A stretch of DNA of 39,529 nt from an uncultured Mailhella sp. GTDB lineage: Bacteria; Desulfobacterota; Desulfovibrionia; Desulfovibrionales; Desulfovibrionaceae. How positions within the stretch are numbered: position 1 is the first letter of the stretch; each line of letters opens with the position of its first letter. Positions 25,194 to 35,747 of the stretch are shown here, one piece after another. A model generated the notes under the pieces. It saw only the letters and a list, made by a program, of their open reading frames with translations. It had not been told where the DNA came from and made no database searches. The translations under genes were made by a program, and so were the position numbers. The stretch is from assembly GCF_944324995.1 (NCBI RefSeq), contig NZ_CALUYL010000029.1:1-39529 (forward strand). Direction: 5' to 3'.

Positions 25194-26147
25194 ATGGGGT
25201 TCATGACCGATACTCATTACTATGAAGGAAAAAAGACGACGTTCCTCAAGACCGGGCTGCACGTTGCCGCCCTGGTATTCTATCCTGACGGCTTTGATGA
25301 ACATGCAAGCTATCCCGCCATCGTCGTCACTCATCCCGGAGGCGGCGTCAAGGAACAAGTGGCTTCCCTGTATGCCTGGAATCTTTCCAAAAGAGGTTAT
25401 GTGACCATTGCTTTTGATGCTTCCCATCATGGAGAAAGCGAGGGAATGCCGCGTTACCTTGAAGACCCGGCATCCAGAGTGGAAGACATACGCTCTGCTG
25501 TGGACTACCTGACGACGCTCCCCTTTGTGGATAAAAAACGTATCGGCGCCATGGGCATATGCGCTGGTGGCGGCTATACCATGAGCGCTGTTCAGACCGA
25601 CATCCGTATCAAGGCAGCGGCTGGGATCAGTTCCTGGAACACGGGAGACTGGGTCAAAGATGGTTTCCCTCCCCGGTCGAAAAACAGTGAGCTGATCAAG
25701 TCGCTGAAACTGGCGGCTGAACGAAGAACGAAGGAAGCCAATGGAGAGGAGCCTCTGTATGTCGGATATGTTCCCAACTCCCCGGAGGAAATCAACGAAC
25801 ATACGCCCGTCATCATGAAGGAGGCTTCCGAATACTACAGAACCGAACGCTGCGCCTACCCCACGTCCGTCAATAAAACGGCCGTTCAAAGTCTGGACAG
25901 ACTGGCTGCGTTCGACGCCTTCCAATACATTGATACCGTCTCTCCACGTCCCGTTCTTCTGATTGTAGGCAGCCTCGCCGATACAAAACATTTCAGTGAA
26001 GATGCCTACAACAGGGCCAAAGAGCCCAAAGAACTCTTTGTTGTTGACGGAGCGACGCATGTTGATCTGTACGATGTGCCGAAGTTTGTCGAACAGGCCG
26101 TCAACAAACTGACGGCATTCTTTGACGAAAACCTGAAAAACGCCTAG
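25194..26147 (+). CDS. Alpha/beta hydrolase with Cys nucleophile (YcjY/dienelactone type)
   Basis: A 317-residue cytoplasmic alpha/beta hydrolase. The nucleophile elbow reads GICAGG, placing Cys123 where most members have Ser, as in dienelactone hydrolase. The oxyanion region is VTHPGGGVKEQ, and the catalytic His lies in GATHVDLYD near the C-terminus. The family includes YcjY-like proteins of the DLH superfamily; the substrate is unknown. GGAG seven bases upstream supports ATG 25194, with an alternative Met three codons later. It sits in a tight run with the alcohol dehydrogenase and a cyclophilin-like gene eight bases downstream. Confidence 0.86.
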   Translation: MGFMTDTHYYEGKKTTFLKTGLHVAALVFYPDGFDEHASYPAIVVTHPGGGVKEQVASLYAWNLSKRGYVTIAFDASHHGESEGMPRYLEDPASRVEDIRSAVDYLTTLPFVDKKRIGAMGICAGGGYTMSAVQTDIRIKAAAGISSWNTGDWVKDGFPPRSKNSELIKSLKLAAERRTKEANGEEPLYVGYVPNSPEEINEHTPVIMKEASEYYRTERCAYPTSVNKTAVQSLDRLAAFDAFQYIDTVSPRPVLLIVGSLADTKHFSEDAYNRAKEPKELFVVDGATHVDLYDVPKFVEQAVNKLTAFFDENLKNA

Positions 26148-26155
26148 GCAGCTCC

Positions 26156-26611
26156 ATGAAAAAAGGTATTATTCTCTTGAGTTTCGCGCTGTTGCATTTC
26201 GGATTGTCAGATATCTGCATAGCGGAAGAAACGCAGGCGAAAAAAATAAAGATGCTGTTTGACGGAGAGCAGGCCGTCGTCGAGCTGGACGATCATCCTG
26301 CTGTGCGGGATCTGCTTTCCAGGCTGCCCATGACCGTGACGTTTGAAGACTACAGCGGCATGGAAAAAATCAGCTACCTTTCCGAAAAGCTGAACACGAA
26401 AGGCTCTCCTTCAAGCTGCGATCCTTCCGTAGGAACGTTTGCCTACTATGCGCCGTGGGGCAATCTTTCCGTATTCTACCGGGACTTCAGGCATTCCGAA
26501 GGGCTTGTGCCGCTGGGACGCGTAGTGTCCGGCATGGACGGCCTTGCCCGAATGCAGGGAGACGTTTCCGTGCGTCTGGAAATTGACGAACAGCCAAGCT
26601 CCCCCCGATAA
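26156..26611 (+). CDS. Secreted cyclophilin-like fold protein
   Basis: A 151-residue protein with a Sec signal peptide (cleavage near CIA, about residue 22) and one small cyclophilin-like domain. Visible family features are KIKMLFDGEQAVVELDDHPAVRDLLSRLP near the start and FAYYAPWGNLSVFYRDF before LVPLGRV toward the end. Prokaryotic members of this type resemble cyclophilins in fold, but isomerase activity is not established. They often lie beside flavodoxin and aldo/keto reductase genes, as here. It starts eight bases after the hydrolase stop, with only a weak ribosome site, so translation may be coupled. Confidence 0.8.
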   Translation: MKKGIILLSFALLHFGLSDICIAEETQAKKIKMLFDGEQAVVELDDHPAVRDLLSRLPMTVTFEDYSGMEKISYLSEKLNTKGSPSSCDPSVGTFAYYAPWGNLSVFYRDFRHSEGLVPLGRVVSGMDGLARMQGDVSVRLEIDEQPSSPR

Positions 26612-26634
26612 CCCGCAATGCAAAGGCCTTTGAC

Positions 26635-27255
26635 ATGAAGCAGGCAACCAAACACTTCCATCTTCTTTCCAGACGCAACTTCCTGAAATACGCCTCCGCA
26701 GGAATGATGACCCTTTGCGCCGCACATTCGCTTCTTCAGGCATCCTCCGCATCGGCAGCAGAAAAACAAGGAGAAAACATGCTTATTCTGTATTTCTCGC
26801 ATTCCGGCAATACCCGCACCCTTGCCGAATACATCCACAGCAAAATCGGCGGGGACATGCTGGAACTTAAAACCGTCAGTCCTTATCCTTCCGACTACGA
26901 CGCCGTCGTGGATCAGGCGCAGCAGGAACAGCGGCGGAATGCCAGACCGGACATCAGCACCGGCATCCCGAATCTTGAAGCATACGACACCGTCTTCATC
27001 GGCTATCCCAACTGGTGGGGAACCCTGCCCATGCCGTTCTTCACCCTGCTTGAGCGCCATTCTCTCGGACGCAAAACCATCGTCCCCTTCTGCACGCATG
27101 AAGGAAGCCGCTTCGGACGCAGCGAACGGGATCTTCAACGCCTTTGCCCCGAGGCCCGGATGCTGGAAGGCTTTGAAGTGCGCGGATCAAGAGTCGGACA
27201 GGCGCAGGCGGACGTGGACGCCTGGCTGCGCAGACTGGGATTTCTCGCCGGATAA
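26635..27255 (+). CDS. Tat-signal flavodoxin-like protein 2
   Basis: A 206-residue exported flavodoxin. The Tat motif SRRNFLKYAS matches the consensus and is followed by a hydrophobic stretch with cleavage near ASA. The FMN loop is FSHSGNTRTLA, and FIGYPNWWGTLPMP is the second FMN segment. It is related to the protein at 22377 but clearly diverged. Last gene of the plus-strand run; a bidirectional hairpin follows. Confidence 0.86.
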   Translation: MKQATKHFHLLSRRNFLKYASAGMMTLCAAHSLLQASSASAAEKQGENMLILYFSHSGNTRTLAEYIHSKIGGDMLELKTVSPYPSDYDAVVDQAQQEQRRNARPDISTGIPNLEAYDTVFIGYPNWWGTLPMPFFTLLERHSLGRKTIVPFCTHEGSRFGRSERDLQRLCPEARMLEGFEVRGSRVGQAQADVDAWLRRLGFLAG

Positions 27256-27307
27256 CAAATCGCCGTCATAAAAACGTGCGGAGCCTTCTCTCCGCTCCGC
27301 GCACCCG

Positions 27308-27346
27308 ACAAAGGCCGGTCTGAACATCGTTCAGGCAGGCCTTTGT
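27308..27346. terminator. Bidirectional hairpin between convergent genes
   Basis: ACAAAGGCC (27308-27316) pairs with GGCCTTTGT (27338-27346), with an inner CTGAAC/GTTCAG stem. It lies between the flavodoxin gene and the convergent AraC-type gene. T tracts are short. Confidence 0.6.
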
Positions 27347-27492
27347 ATCATGCCTGCGGCGCGGCGACCGCGTATTTCGCCCAAACGCCGATGCGGCTTG
27401 AAAATCTCGTCGCAAAAAGAGAGAGGAGCCGTCTTCCACGACTCCTCCGCCCTCCCGAAAACATTTCGCTCGTCTCCGAAATCCGCCCTCTG

Positions 27493-28407
27493 TCATCCCG
27501 CAACGCTGCGCCGAAGCGTGATGTCTCGATGCGGCGGCTCGCCGAACATGCGCTTATATTCCCTGTTGAACTGCGTCACGCTCTCGTAGCCCACGGCCAG
27601 CGCGGCAGCGGCGGCCCGCTCGTTCTCCACAAGCATGAGCCTCTGAGCTTCATAGAGCCGCAGCTGCTTATGGTACTGCAACGGGCTGAAACCCGTAATA
27701 CTTTTAAAATGACGATGCAGGCTCGATATGGACATGCTGACCTGCTTTGCCAGGGCATCCATACGCAACGGAGCGGCAATATTCTTTTTCATGATGGAAA
27801 TGGCCTGCACTATCTGACTGTCCTGCGAACCGCTGGTGTACAGGCCCTGCAACGTGCTTCCCTGCGGACCGATAAGCAAGAGATAATGAAGCTCCCGCAT
27901 AATGATGGGCGCACGTACGGCTATCTGTTTCGGCTTGTCCAGAAGTTCGGCCAGCCGGAGCAGCGCATCCAGAAAATCCGGTTCGGCATCGGCTACGGCA
28001 ACACCCCGTCCTGCTTGAAAGGAGGGCCTCTCTTCCGGGTCCATTTCCGAAATCAACTCGGTGAATATCTTTTTATCCAGATAAAAAAACAAGGAAAGAA
28101 ACGGCGTTTCCGAACTCGGGTCAACCGCGTAGGAGATGCTCGGCATGTCCACCGCGGAAACAAGACACTGATTTTCCCGAAGCACATATTGCTGCATTCC
28201 TATGGTGGACTGCTTGCTTCCCTGAACGACAACGGAAGCCAGAGGCTTTTCAAAGCAGCGTTCCGAACTGTTGGTCTCGTCCCGGCGCACCAGCGTCAGC
28301 CCGCTGATCGCGGACGGACGCGCATCCGGCGTCTCCATGTGCCGCAGAATCACCTCTTTCAGCTTCCGATTGATCATCGCAACGCGTTCCTGTCTGTCGC
28401 TGTCCAT
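27493..28407 (-). CDS. AraC-family regulator, YqhC-like
   Basis: A 304-residue transcription factor with an N-terminal AraC_N-type sensor region (about residues 25-190, including FEKPLASVVVQGSKQ and FLSLFFYLDK) and a C-terminal double helix-turn-helix (about 200-300). The latter carries SISSLHRHFKSITGFSPLQYHKQLRL and VGYESVTQFNREYKRMFG. The layout fits the YqhC group, which responds to electrophilic aldehydes and activates yqhD and dkgA. Here the neighbouring genes include an iron alcohol dehydrogenase and an aldo/keto reductase, the same enzyme types. It is divergent from the SGNH-cupin gene, with about 190 bases between, where its binding sites probably lie. The regulon is inferred from context. 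Confidence 0.86.
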   Translation of the reverse strand: MDSDRQERVAMINRKLKEVILRHMETPDARPSAISGLTLVRRDETNSSERCFEKPLASVVVQGSKQSTIGMQQYVLRENQCLVSAVDMPSISYAVDPSSETPFLSLFFYLDKKIFTELISEMDPEERPSFQAGRGVAVADAEPDFLDALLRLAELLDKPKQIAVRAPIIMRELHYLLLIGPQGSTLQGLYTSGSQDSQIVQAISIMKKNIAAPLRMDALAKQVSMSISSLHRHFKSITGFSPLQYHKQLRLYEAQRLMLVENERAAAAALAVGYESVTQFNREYKRMFGEPPHRDITLRRSVAG

Positions 28408-28593
28408 GTGTCATTCTCCTTGTCGGCTGTTTTCCTGTCGGGAGGGATAGTGTTCTTTCTATCACGCCTTGGAGCCCGTGAGAAGGCGATGACAAAAAAA
28501 GGCAACTTTTTGATAAAAAATGCTCTTTTGAGAACACGATACGGACAATATATCCAAAGCTAAGGAATAACGTTCACGACAAGAGGAGGACTC

Positions 28594-29769
28594 ATGAAAA
28601 AGACGATATTCATCACCGCATTGTGCTGCCTGCTCATGACGATTTTTGCCGCCGCGGCAGGAGCGGCGGAGAGCAAAAAACGCATCATGGTCTTCGGAGA
28701 CTCCAATACCTTCGGCTACTTTGAAGACGCTCAGGGCGTCGTCGGCCGACTGCCCCTCGATACGGCCTGGCCCGGCAGAATGGCCGCGCTGCTCGGTTCC
28801 GATTATGAGGTGGTGGTGGAAGGTCTTTCCGGCCGCACCACGCGCATCGACAGCCCGGAACGCTCCGGCACCGGCGTCATTCCCGGAGCGGGCATGAACG
28901 GAGCCGCCTATCTGCCGGCGGCCCTCTCCTCCCACATGCCTCTCGACATGGTCGTCATCATGCTGGGCACGAACGATTTCCGCAAGGATCGCAACCAGAG
29001 CGCCTCGGACATCGCGGCGAGCCTGACGGAACTTATTTCCATCGTCAAAAAGGGAGAGTGGCAGCAGCGGACGAAGTTCCCGGCTCCTCAGGTGCTGGTC
29101 GTCTGTCCTCCCAAACTCAATCTGACCTCGAGTCCCTACGCCGATTTCTTTGAAGGCTCTCTCGCCAAAAGCGAGGCTCTGCCCGGCATTCTTCAGCCCA
29201 TGGCGGAATCGGCAGGTGCGCTCTTCCTTGATGCCGCCACCGTCGTGCCCTTTGCTCAGGGCCCCGATCAAATCCATCTCACGCCGGAAAATCACGCCGC
29301 TCTTGCCGAAGCCGTAACCAAAGAAGTGAAAAAGGCATTCGGTGATACCAGAGACAACGCCGAAACGGCCGTTTCCGGCGTGTTCGAGCGCGGCGGAGCC
29401 AACACTGCCTATGCCCAGTACTTTGTCGGCAACAGCTACCTGAACATGCTTTCCACGGAAGGCGTCGTCATCGGCAACGTGACCTTTGAACCCGGATGCC
29501 GCAACAACTGGCACACGCATCAGGCCACCAGAGGCGGCGGACAGATTCTGCTCTGCACGGCCGGACGCGGCTGGTATCAGGAATGGGGCAAGGAAGCCCG
29601 CGAGCTCAATCCCGGCGACGTAGTCCACATTCCCGCAGGCGTCAAACACTGGCACGGCGCGGCGAAAGACAGCTGGTTTGTCCATCTCGCCGTGGAAGTA
29701 CCGGGCGAAAACACCAGGAGCGACTGGCACGAACCCGTGAGCGACGAAGACTACAACAAGCTGCCCTGA
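28594..29769 (+). CDS. SGNH hydrolase-cupin fusion, secreted
   Basis: A 391-residue protein with a Sec signal peptide (cleavage near GAA, residue 25). The first domain (about 28-250) is an SGNH/GDSL hydrolase: GDSNTFG with Ser37, GTNDFR as block III, and DQIHLT with the catalytic Asp and His. The second (about 258-391) is a cupin with metal-type histidines in NNWHTHQATRGGGQILL and PAGVKHWHGA. It closely resembles cupins usually found alone or fused to carboxymuconolactone decarboxylase. Linking this cupin to an SGNH esterase is unusual. The frame is continuous with no gap or stop. GAGGAGG precedes the start. First gene of the run divergent from the regulator. Confidence 0.88.
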   Translation: MKKTIFITALCCLLMTIFAAAAGAAESKKRIMVFGDSNTFGYFEDAQGVVGRLPLDTAWPGRMAALLGSDYEVVVEGLSGRTTRIDSPERSGTGVIPGAGMNGAAYLPAALSSHMPLDMVVIMLGTNDFRKDRNQSASDIAASLTELISIVKKGEWQQRTKFPAPQVLVVCPPKLNLTSSPYADFFEGSLAKSEALPGILQPMAESAGALFLDAATVVPFAQGPDQIHLTPENHAALAEAVTKEVKKAFGDTRDNAETAVSGVFERGGANTAYAQYFVGNSYLNMLSTEGVVIGNVTFEPGCRNNWHTHQATRGGGQILLCTAGRGWYQEWGKEARELNPGDVVHIPAGVKHWHGAAKDSWFVHLAVEVPGENTRSDWHEPVSDEDYNKLP

Positions 29770-29817
29770 ACACTCCGAAAGCAATGCATCTCTTCCATGC
29801 CGCGCAGGTGACTCTGT

Positions 29818-30552
29818 ATGAACAACCTTCATTCTCTTCAAAAAACGCCGATGCCCTCTGAAAACAAGGCAGAACACACGGCAGACGGAACGGGCGTCGT
29901 CAGAACCCGACGCTTCATGCTGAAAGTATTAAGCGGCTCTCTGGCCCTTGCTCTGACTCCCGCGACCATCGCCTCCGCCGCCGATCTGCTTCTCACCGAC
30001 AACAAAGGAAATCCCATGAAAATCGTCATGCTTACCGGAAGCCCTCATCGTCAGGGCACCTCTGCTCTTCTGGCCGACGAGTTCATCGCCGGCGCTTCGT
30101 CCAAAGGGCACACCGTCGTCCGCTTCGACACCGCCTTTGAAAAAGTCGGCCCCTGCCGGGCCTGCTACTACTGCAGCGAACATAACGGCGAATGCATTCA
30201 GCAGGACGCCATGCAGAAAATTCTTCCCGAAGTGCTCTCCGCAGACATGCTCGTGCTGGTTACGCCGCTCTATTACTACAACATGACCGCGCAGTTGAAG
30301 ACGGTCATAGACCGCATGATGCCCCGGCGCGAAGAGCTGAGAAAGCATCGCATGAAAACGGCCATGCTGGTCACCTGCGGCAGCAATACGGACTGGAACA
30401 TGGATGCCGTCATGGCGCAGTATAAAGTCCTCCAGCAGTATCTTCCCTGGGAAGATCAGGGCGTGGTGCTGGCCAGGCATGTTTTTGCCCGCAAGGATAT
30501 CGAAGGCACGGCCTATCCTGCTGCGGCAAGAGCCCTCGGTGCCAGCCTGTAA
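29818..30552 (+). CDS. Tat-signal NADPH-dependent FMN reductase-like flavoprotein
   Basis: A 244-residue flavodoxin-fold protein. After a long polar N-terminus comes a Tat motif (TRRFMLKVLSGSLALAL, cleavage near ASA, residue about 54). The body begins MKIVMLTGSPHRQGTSALLADEF and carries GPCRACYYCSEHNGEC and VTPLYYYNMTAQLKTVIDR, typical of multimeric flavodoxin WrbA-like or iron-sulfur-flavoprotein-like NAD(P)H reductases. The Cys pattern is reduced compared with iron-sulfur flavoproteins, so a cluster is doubtful. The start is uncertain: Met at 29851 is also possible, but both include the Tat motif. A later Met at 30016 would give an ordinary cytoplasmic protein. Confidence 0.78.
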   Translation: MNNLHSLQKTPMPSENKAEHTADGTGVVRTRRFMLKVLSGSLALALTPATIASAADLLLTDNKGNPMKIVMLTGSPHRQGTSALLADEFIAGASSKGHTVVRFDTAFEKVGPCRACYYCSEHNGECIQQDAMQKILPEVLSADMLVLVTPLYYYNMTAQLKTVIDRMMPRREELRKHRMKTAMLVTCGSNTDWNMDAVMAQYKVLQQYLPWEDQGVVLARHVFARKDIEGTAYPAAARALGASL

Positions 30553-30586
30553 TTCCTTATTCTTTCTCGACTTCCGGAGAAAACAT

Positions 30587-30778
30587 ATGCCCGTCATCAC
30601 GCTTGAAGCCGCGTCCTTGAACAAGGATCAGAAGAAACAGCTGGTCGAGGAATTCACAAAATCCGCAGCACGCATCATGAACATGCCCAAAGCCTCCTTC
30701 TATGTCTTCCTCAAGGAAAACCTCCCGGACAATGTAGGCGTCGGCGGCGTCCTTCTTTCCGAGAAAAAACATTCCTGA
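30587..30778 (+). CDS. 4-Oxalocrotonate tautomerase-like protein
   Basis: A 63-residue tautomerase of the 4-OT family. The N-terminal Pro exposed after Met removal (MPVITLEAASL, Pro2) is the catalytic base. The helix KDQKKQLVEEFTKSAARIM and the strand ASFYVFLKENLPDNVGVGG match the family. Members interconvert enol and keto forms of unsaturated acids or have promiscuous activities. The length is normal. A GGAG site lies before the ATG at 30587. It shares the run with a cupin, flavoprotein and reductase genes, a common set near YqhC-like regulators. Confidence 0.85.
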   Translation: MPVITLEAASLNKDQKKQLVEEFTKSAARIMNMPKASFYVFLKENLPDNVGVGGVLLSEKKHS

Positions 30779-30866
30779 TTCCCCTCCGTTGCGGAAAACG
30801 CCTTTCCGCAACCGGACAAACCTGCGGAACGAATCACGACGATCCGTTCCGCCGCGAGGATTTCTC

Positions 30867-32691
<1,825 letters not shown>

Positions 32692-32720
32692 CAGCCTCAA
32701 CAATTAAAATCATATTGTTT

Positions 32721-32761
32721 ACGGCGCAGCATCCGCAAAGGACGCTGCGCCGTGTTTTTCT
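32721..32761 (+). terminator. Terminator after the aldo/keto reductase
   Basis: ACGGCGCAGC (32721-32730) pairs with GCTGCGCCGT (32744-32753), followed by GTTTTTCT. It marks the end of the core-genome run, just outside the island boundary. Confidence 0.9.
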
Positions 32762-33404
32762 AAGAGGGTTCAGTGGGAAAAATGCTTAAAACAAAAATTC
32801 CTCAAGAGAAGGACTCCTGAGGAAAAATTGCAACCCAATTTTTGTAACCCAAAAACTGAGCTTATCATTTGTTGTTGGCGTCCCCAGGCGGATAAATTTT
32901 ATAAGATAATTCGCTGAATTAATATATTTAGTACACACTATCAAGCAATCATCCCCACAAAAATATCTCCATCAAAAATGGAAACCGTCCTTTACGAAGA
33001 AACAAACATAACATGCCAAGCTTCCCCATTTCTCTATCTCTTATTATCTAACATAATGGAATATCAATAAAAAACACATCATAACGCTAAAGAGACAAAA
33101 GCAGCGTAAAATCTCTGCATGTTGCCACCGCCCCTTATGCTCGCGTTATCAGAATTCCCTTCTCAGCTCGTCTTGACCAGAAAAACGATACTTTTCTATC
33201 CCATGAGCAACAAATCCATCTTTATCTCCAAAGCCAAAAAGCTGAACTTGTCGTCATTCTTTGTCTGAATGACATTACTTGAGGAAATGCGGCAGGCCTT
33301 TTTCTGGAACCAGAAAGTTGCTATAGTCAATGCTTCGGCAGACGGATTTCTGACAATAAATATGTGTTTGGGGATCCGCAATAAACGTATGGAGGTTCTC
33401 CAAA
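32762..33404. other. Island left edge, no gene
   Basis: About 640 AT-rich bases. They include a small hairpin (TTCCTCA ... TGAGGAA near 32797-32823) and the left attachment repeat at 32875-32893. From there the base composition drops sharply compared with the flanking operons. No supported gene; short frames lack ribosome sites. Confidence 0.55.
32875..32893. repeat. Left attachment site (att) direct repeat
   Basis: A 19-base copy of the 3' end of tRNA-Glu, TTGGCGTCCCCAGGCGGAT, is identical to 39455-39473. Sequence before and after differs between the copies. Such duplications are made when a tyrosine integrase inserts an element at a tRNA 3' end. Confidence 0.85.
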
Positions 33405-34052
33405 ATGAGCGACAGTAAACACAACGACCACATATTATTTGAAATACTGACGAGCTCTCCTCGCTCTCGAACAGAACAGGTCGCCGTGCTTCAAAGAGCC
33501 GTCATTTTTCCAGAAATAACGGATCGGGCTTTTGAGCTGTTCTCGTCTCTCATTGCTCCACGCCGTGCAGTAAGAAAACATTTTTTGCTGCTGACGGATT
33601 TGGAGCTGAGTTATAATGTAAAAGCGCTCAAAACAGCCATTGCCGAACACTTCGCCTCATTGTCGGCACAAACTTTTTCAAGAGAGAGCATCATTAAAAT
33701 TTATGGAAAAAATATCCTCTTTTCTCCGAATACTCAGCTTTATAAAGAAAATCACGACAAGCTGAAAGTCTCCGATCTTCTTGAAATAACAGGTTATGCG
33801 CTTGAAGGGGCAAAGCAATTCTGCGATATGGAAACCACGAAAGTGGAAGAAGGCTTGCTGGTACTTAAAAGCATTGACCTTGCCTTGAACAACAAACCCT
33901 ATGACCGGCCGGATTTTAAAGCGGCAAATCTTGCCTTGGATATTCTTTCCTCACTGGCGCAAAAAATGGAGCCCGACCCTGAAATCAGAAGGCATATCTC
34001 AGGCGGAATAAAAGCGGTTCAGCTGGCCATTAAATTCTTTAAAAGAGGTTAG
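33405..34052 (+). CDS. Unknown 215-residue island protein
   Basis: I do not recognise this protein. It is 215 residues long, mostly helical by composition, without signal peptide, membrane segment or cysteine motif. The end (residues 150-215) repeats a pattern of amphipathic helices, and the last residues are basic (KFFKRG). GGAGG lies before the ATG. Codon use is AT-richer than in the core genes, as for the rest of the island. It stands alone on the plus strand, facing the minus-strand DUF262 operon. It may be an accessory of that system or unrelated cargo. Confidence 0.7.
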   Translation: MSDSKHNDHILFEILTSSPRSRTEQVAVLQRAVIFPEITDRAFELFSSLIAPRRAVRKHFLLLTDLELSYNVKALKTAIAEHFASLSAQTFSRESIIKIYGKNILFSPNTQLYKENHDKLKVSDLLEITGYALEGAKQFCDMETTKVEEGLLVLKSIDLALNNKPYDRPDFKAANLALDILSSLAQKMEPDPEIRRHISGGIKAVQLAIKFFKRG

Positions 34053-34173
34053 CTCTCAAATTCCGTCCAGAACGAAAAAGAACCTTAAAAAAGTGTTGCG
34101 AAGCCTGGGATGAAGACTGTATCCTTTTTCTGACTTATCGCTTGTTTCCTCTCTTGTTTTTTACTGTGGTCCC

Positions 34174-34338
34174 ATGCTGGAACATGGATATAGAACAGCA
34201 GCTCATTTTACACAAAAAATTTTTGAAGAGAATGCAAAAATACGAAACAATTTCGTTCATAAAGGAAACAGCCCACCACAGAAAAGAAAGCAAAAGCTTA
34301 TAGCTCTTTTGTTATATAAAATCTACATACTATTATGA
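34174..34338 (+). CDS. Short ORF with HEPN-like RN..H motif
   Basis: A 54-residue ORF (starts MLEHGYRTAAHF). Residues about 24-34 read AKIRNNFVHKG, which resembles the Rx4-6H catalytic motif of HEPN RNases and Abi-like proteins. The frame stays open a little upstream without a Met, so it may be the decayed end of a longer HEPN protein rather than an intact gene. No ribosome binding site is obvious. Only the motif is direct evidence. Confidence 0.35.
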   Translation: MLEHGYRTAAHFTQKIFEENAKIRNNFVHKGNSPPQKRKQKLIALLLYKIYILL

Positions 34339-34760
34339 AAAATATTCTTGAAAATACAGATAGTAACATTATTTTTGATATAAAACGGAATATCATCCGT
34401 AAAAATTTTGAAAATAGAGGCTCCTATTCCCAAAGGAGCGCATATAATAACAGTATCAAACTCAATAGTTTCATGAATTTTGCAAAGTGACGCTGAGATC
34501 GACAATGAAAAGAACTAGGACAGACAGCATTCTAAAGAATATGCACACAAGGCTTCGGAAGCCAATAGACAACATAAAATTTACACATTGACGACCATTG
34601 TGAGCTTAATTTGGTAGAGCAAGACTTTTATAAAAAAGAAAAAAATTTTATCGAGGAGAAAAAACTTTGAAGACTATATTGATATTACAAAAACATATAA
34701 TATAATCACCAAAGATCACAGTATTTAATATAACAAATTTTTAACAAGTTAAAACTACAC
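34339..34760. other. AT-rich gap inside the island
   Basis: About 420 very AT-rich bases with no gene I can support. A 60-codon minus-strand frame within it has no family signal. The far end may hold the terminator of the DUF262 operon, though I find no clean hairpin. Confidence 0.5.
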
Positions 34761-35738
34761 CTAACCAAATTTCTTTCCAGGTAAGTGCTCGCCGATATGA
34801 CCAATATAAACTATTTTCTTACCAGTATCAGAGGTGAAATAAATGCGATCTCCATCAGTAATATACATGTGAGCTTCGCAAAGCAGATCTCGACTTATGG
34901 TATTTCCCTGTGCATCCGATTCTACAAATCTAAAAGTATGCTTCTGTCTGTTTTTGCCCTGAGTAGCAGTGTCACTTTCTGCCGGTGTATATCTGAATCC
35001 CTGAGGTAAAAAGGCTTGCTGCCTATCCACGGCTTCCTGCATAGAATTATGGAGGGTTTCAAGTATGGTGCGAATTCGCGGCAGTAAAAAATACCCACGC
35101 TGCATATTCGCAAGCTGATCTTCTGCCGTCGAGCTGAAAGCTAGAGAAGTCAGTCGTTCACGAGCATACTCAAGCAACTCCTCTCCGGTAGAAATCGAAA
35201 TACTCAGTCGATCCTTAATGTCTTCCTCATGAAAAGAAACATCTTCTTCGCGGCAGATGAGGCCGACACTGCACTCTTCCTCAAAAAACTCTACGTCATC
35301 ATCCACACTATTGTGTATTAGCGTAACAAACGGCGGTACAAAACGACGATCTCCCCCTAACGACAAAGCAGGAATATTCCAGAGTGACGCCAAGGCCAAC
35401 CCTTTGCATACGTCTTGTTCCAGCGTGTATTCCTCAAGAACCGTCATTCCTGCATCCGAGCAAAGCTGCTCCACATACGGCGCTCCTGAGAATCGACGTA
35501 GCAACAGCTGCAGTAATGTTCTTTCTTGTCCTCCGACGGAACGCCTCAAGTACTCATGAATCGTACAATCCGGCGTTATTCGACGCATGGCGAAATCTTC
35601 CGTTATACGGATCTGAGTAGAAAAGCCCAGTTTACTCAATTTATCGGAAGCCCTTTTCAGGTTCATAAGAGCATCATGGGCGGCATAGTTATTCGGTAGT
35701 GAAGCCGAAAGCGATAGCTCATTGAAGACTTGATCCAT
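34761..35738 (-). CDS. Unknown third protein of the DUF262/ATPase operon
   Basis: I do not recognise the 325-residue product. It is acidic overall, has no signal peptide or membrane segment, and contains Cys residues without a metal pattern. The middle (residues 110-190) alternates hydrophobic strands with acidic loops. The C-terminus (about 285-325) is strand-rich and ends DTGKKIVYIGHIGEHLPGKKFG, a closing style I associate with partner proteins of AAA-ATPase loci, without firm recall of a family. A strong GGAGG site seven bases before the ATG, and a nine-base gap after the ATPase gene, place it in the same operon. It may be the effector or the sensor of the system. Confidence 0.75.
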   Translation of the reverse strand: MDQVFNELSLSASLPNNYAAHDALMNLKRASDKLSKLGFSTQIRITEDFAMRRITPDCTIHEYLRRSVGGQERTLLQLLLRRFSGAPYVEQLCSDAGMTVLEEYTLEQDVCKGLALASLWNIPALSLGGDRRFVPPFVTLIHNSVDDDVEFFEEECSVGLICREEDVSFHEEDIKDRLSISISTGEELLEYARERLTSLAFSSTAEDQLANMQRGYFLLPRIRTILETLHNSMQEAVDRQQAFLPQGFRYTPAESDTATQGKNRQKHTFRFVESDAQGNTISRDLLCEAHMYITDGDRIYFTSDTGKKIVYIGHIGEHLPGKKFG

Positions 35739-35747
35739 GCCTACCTC

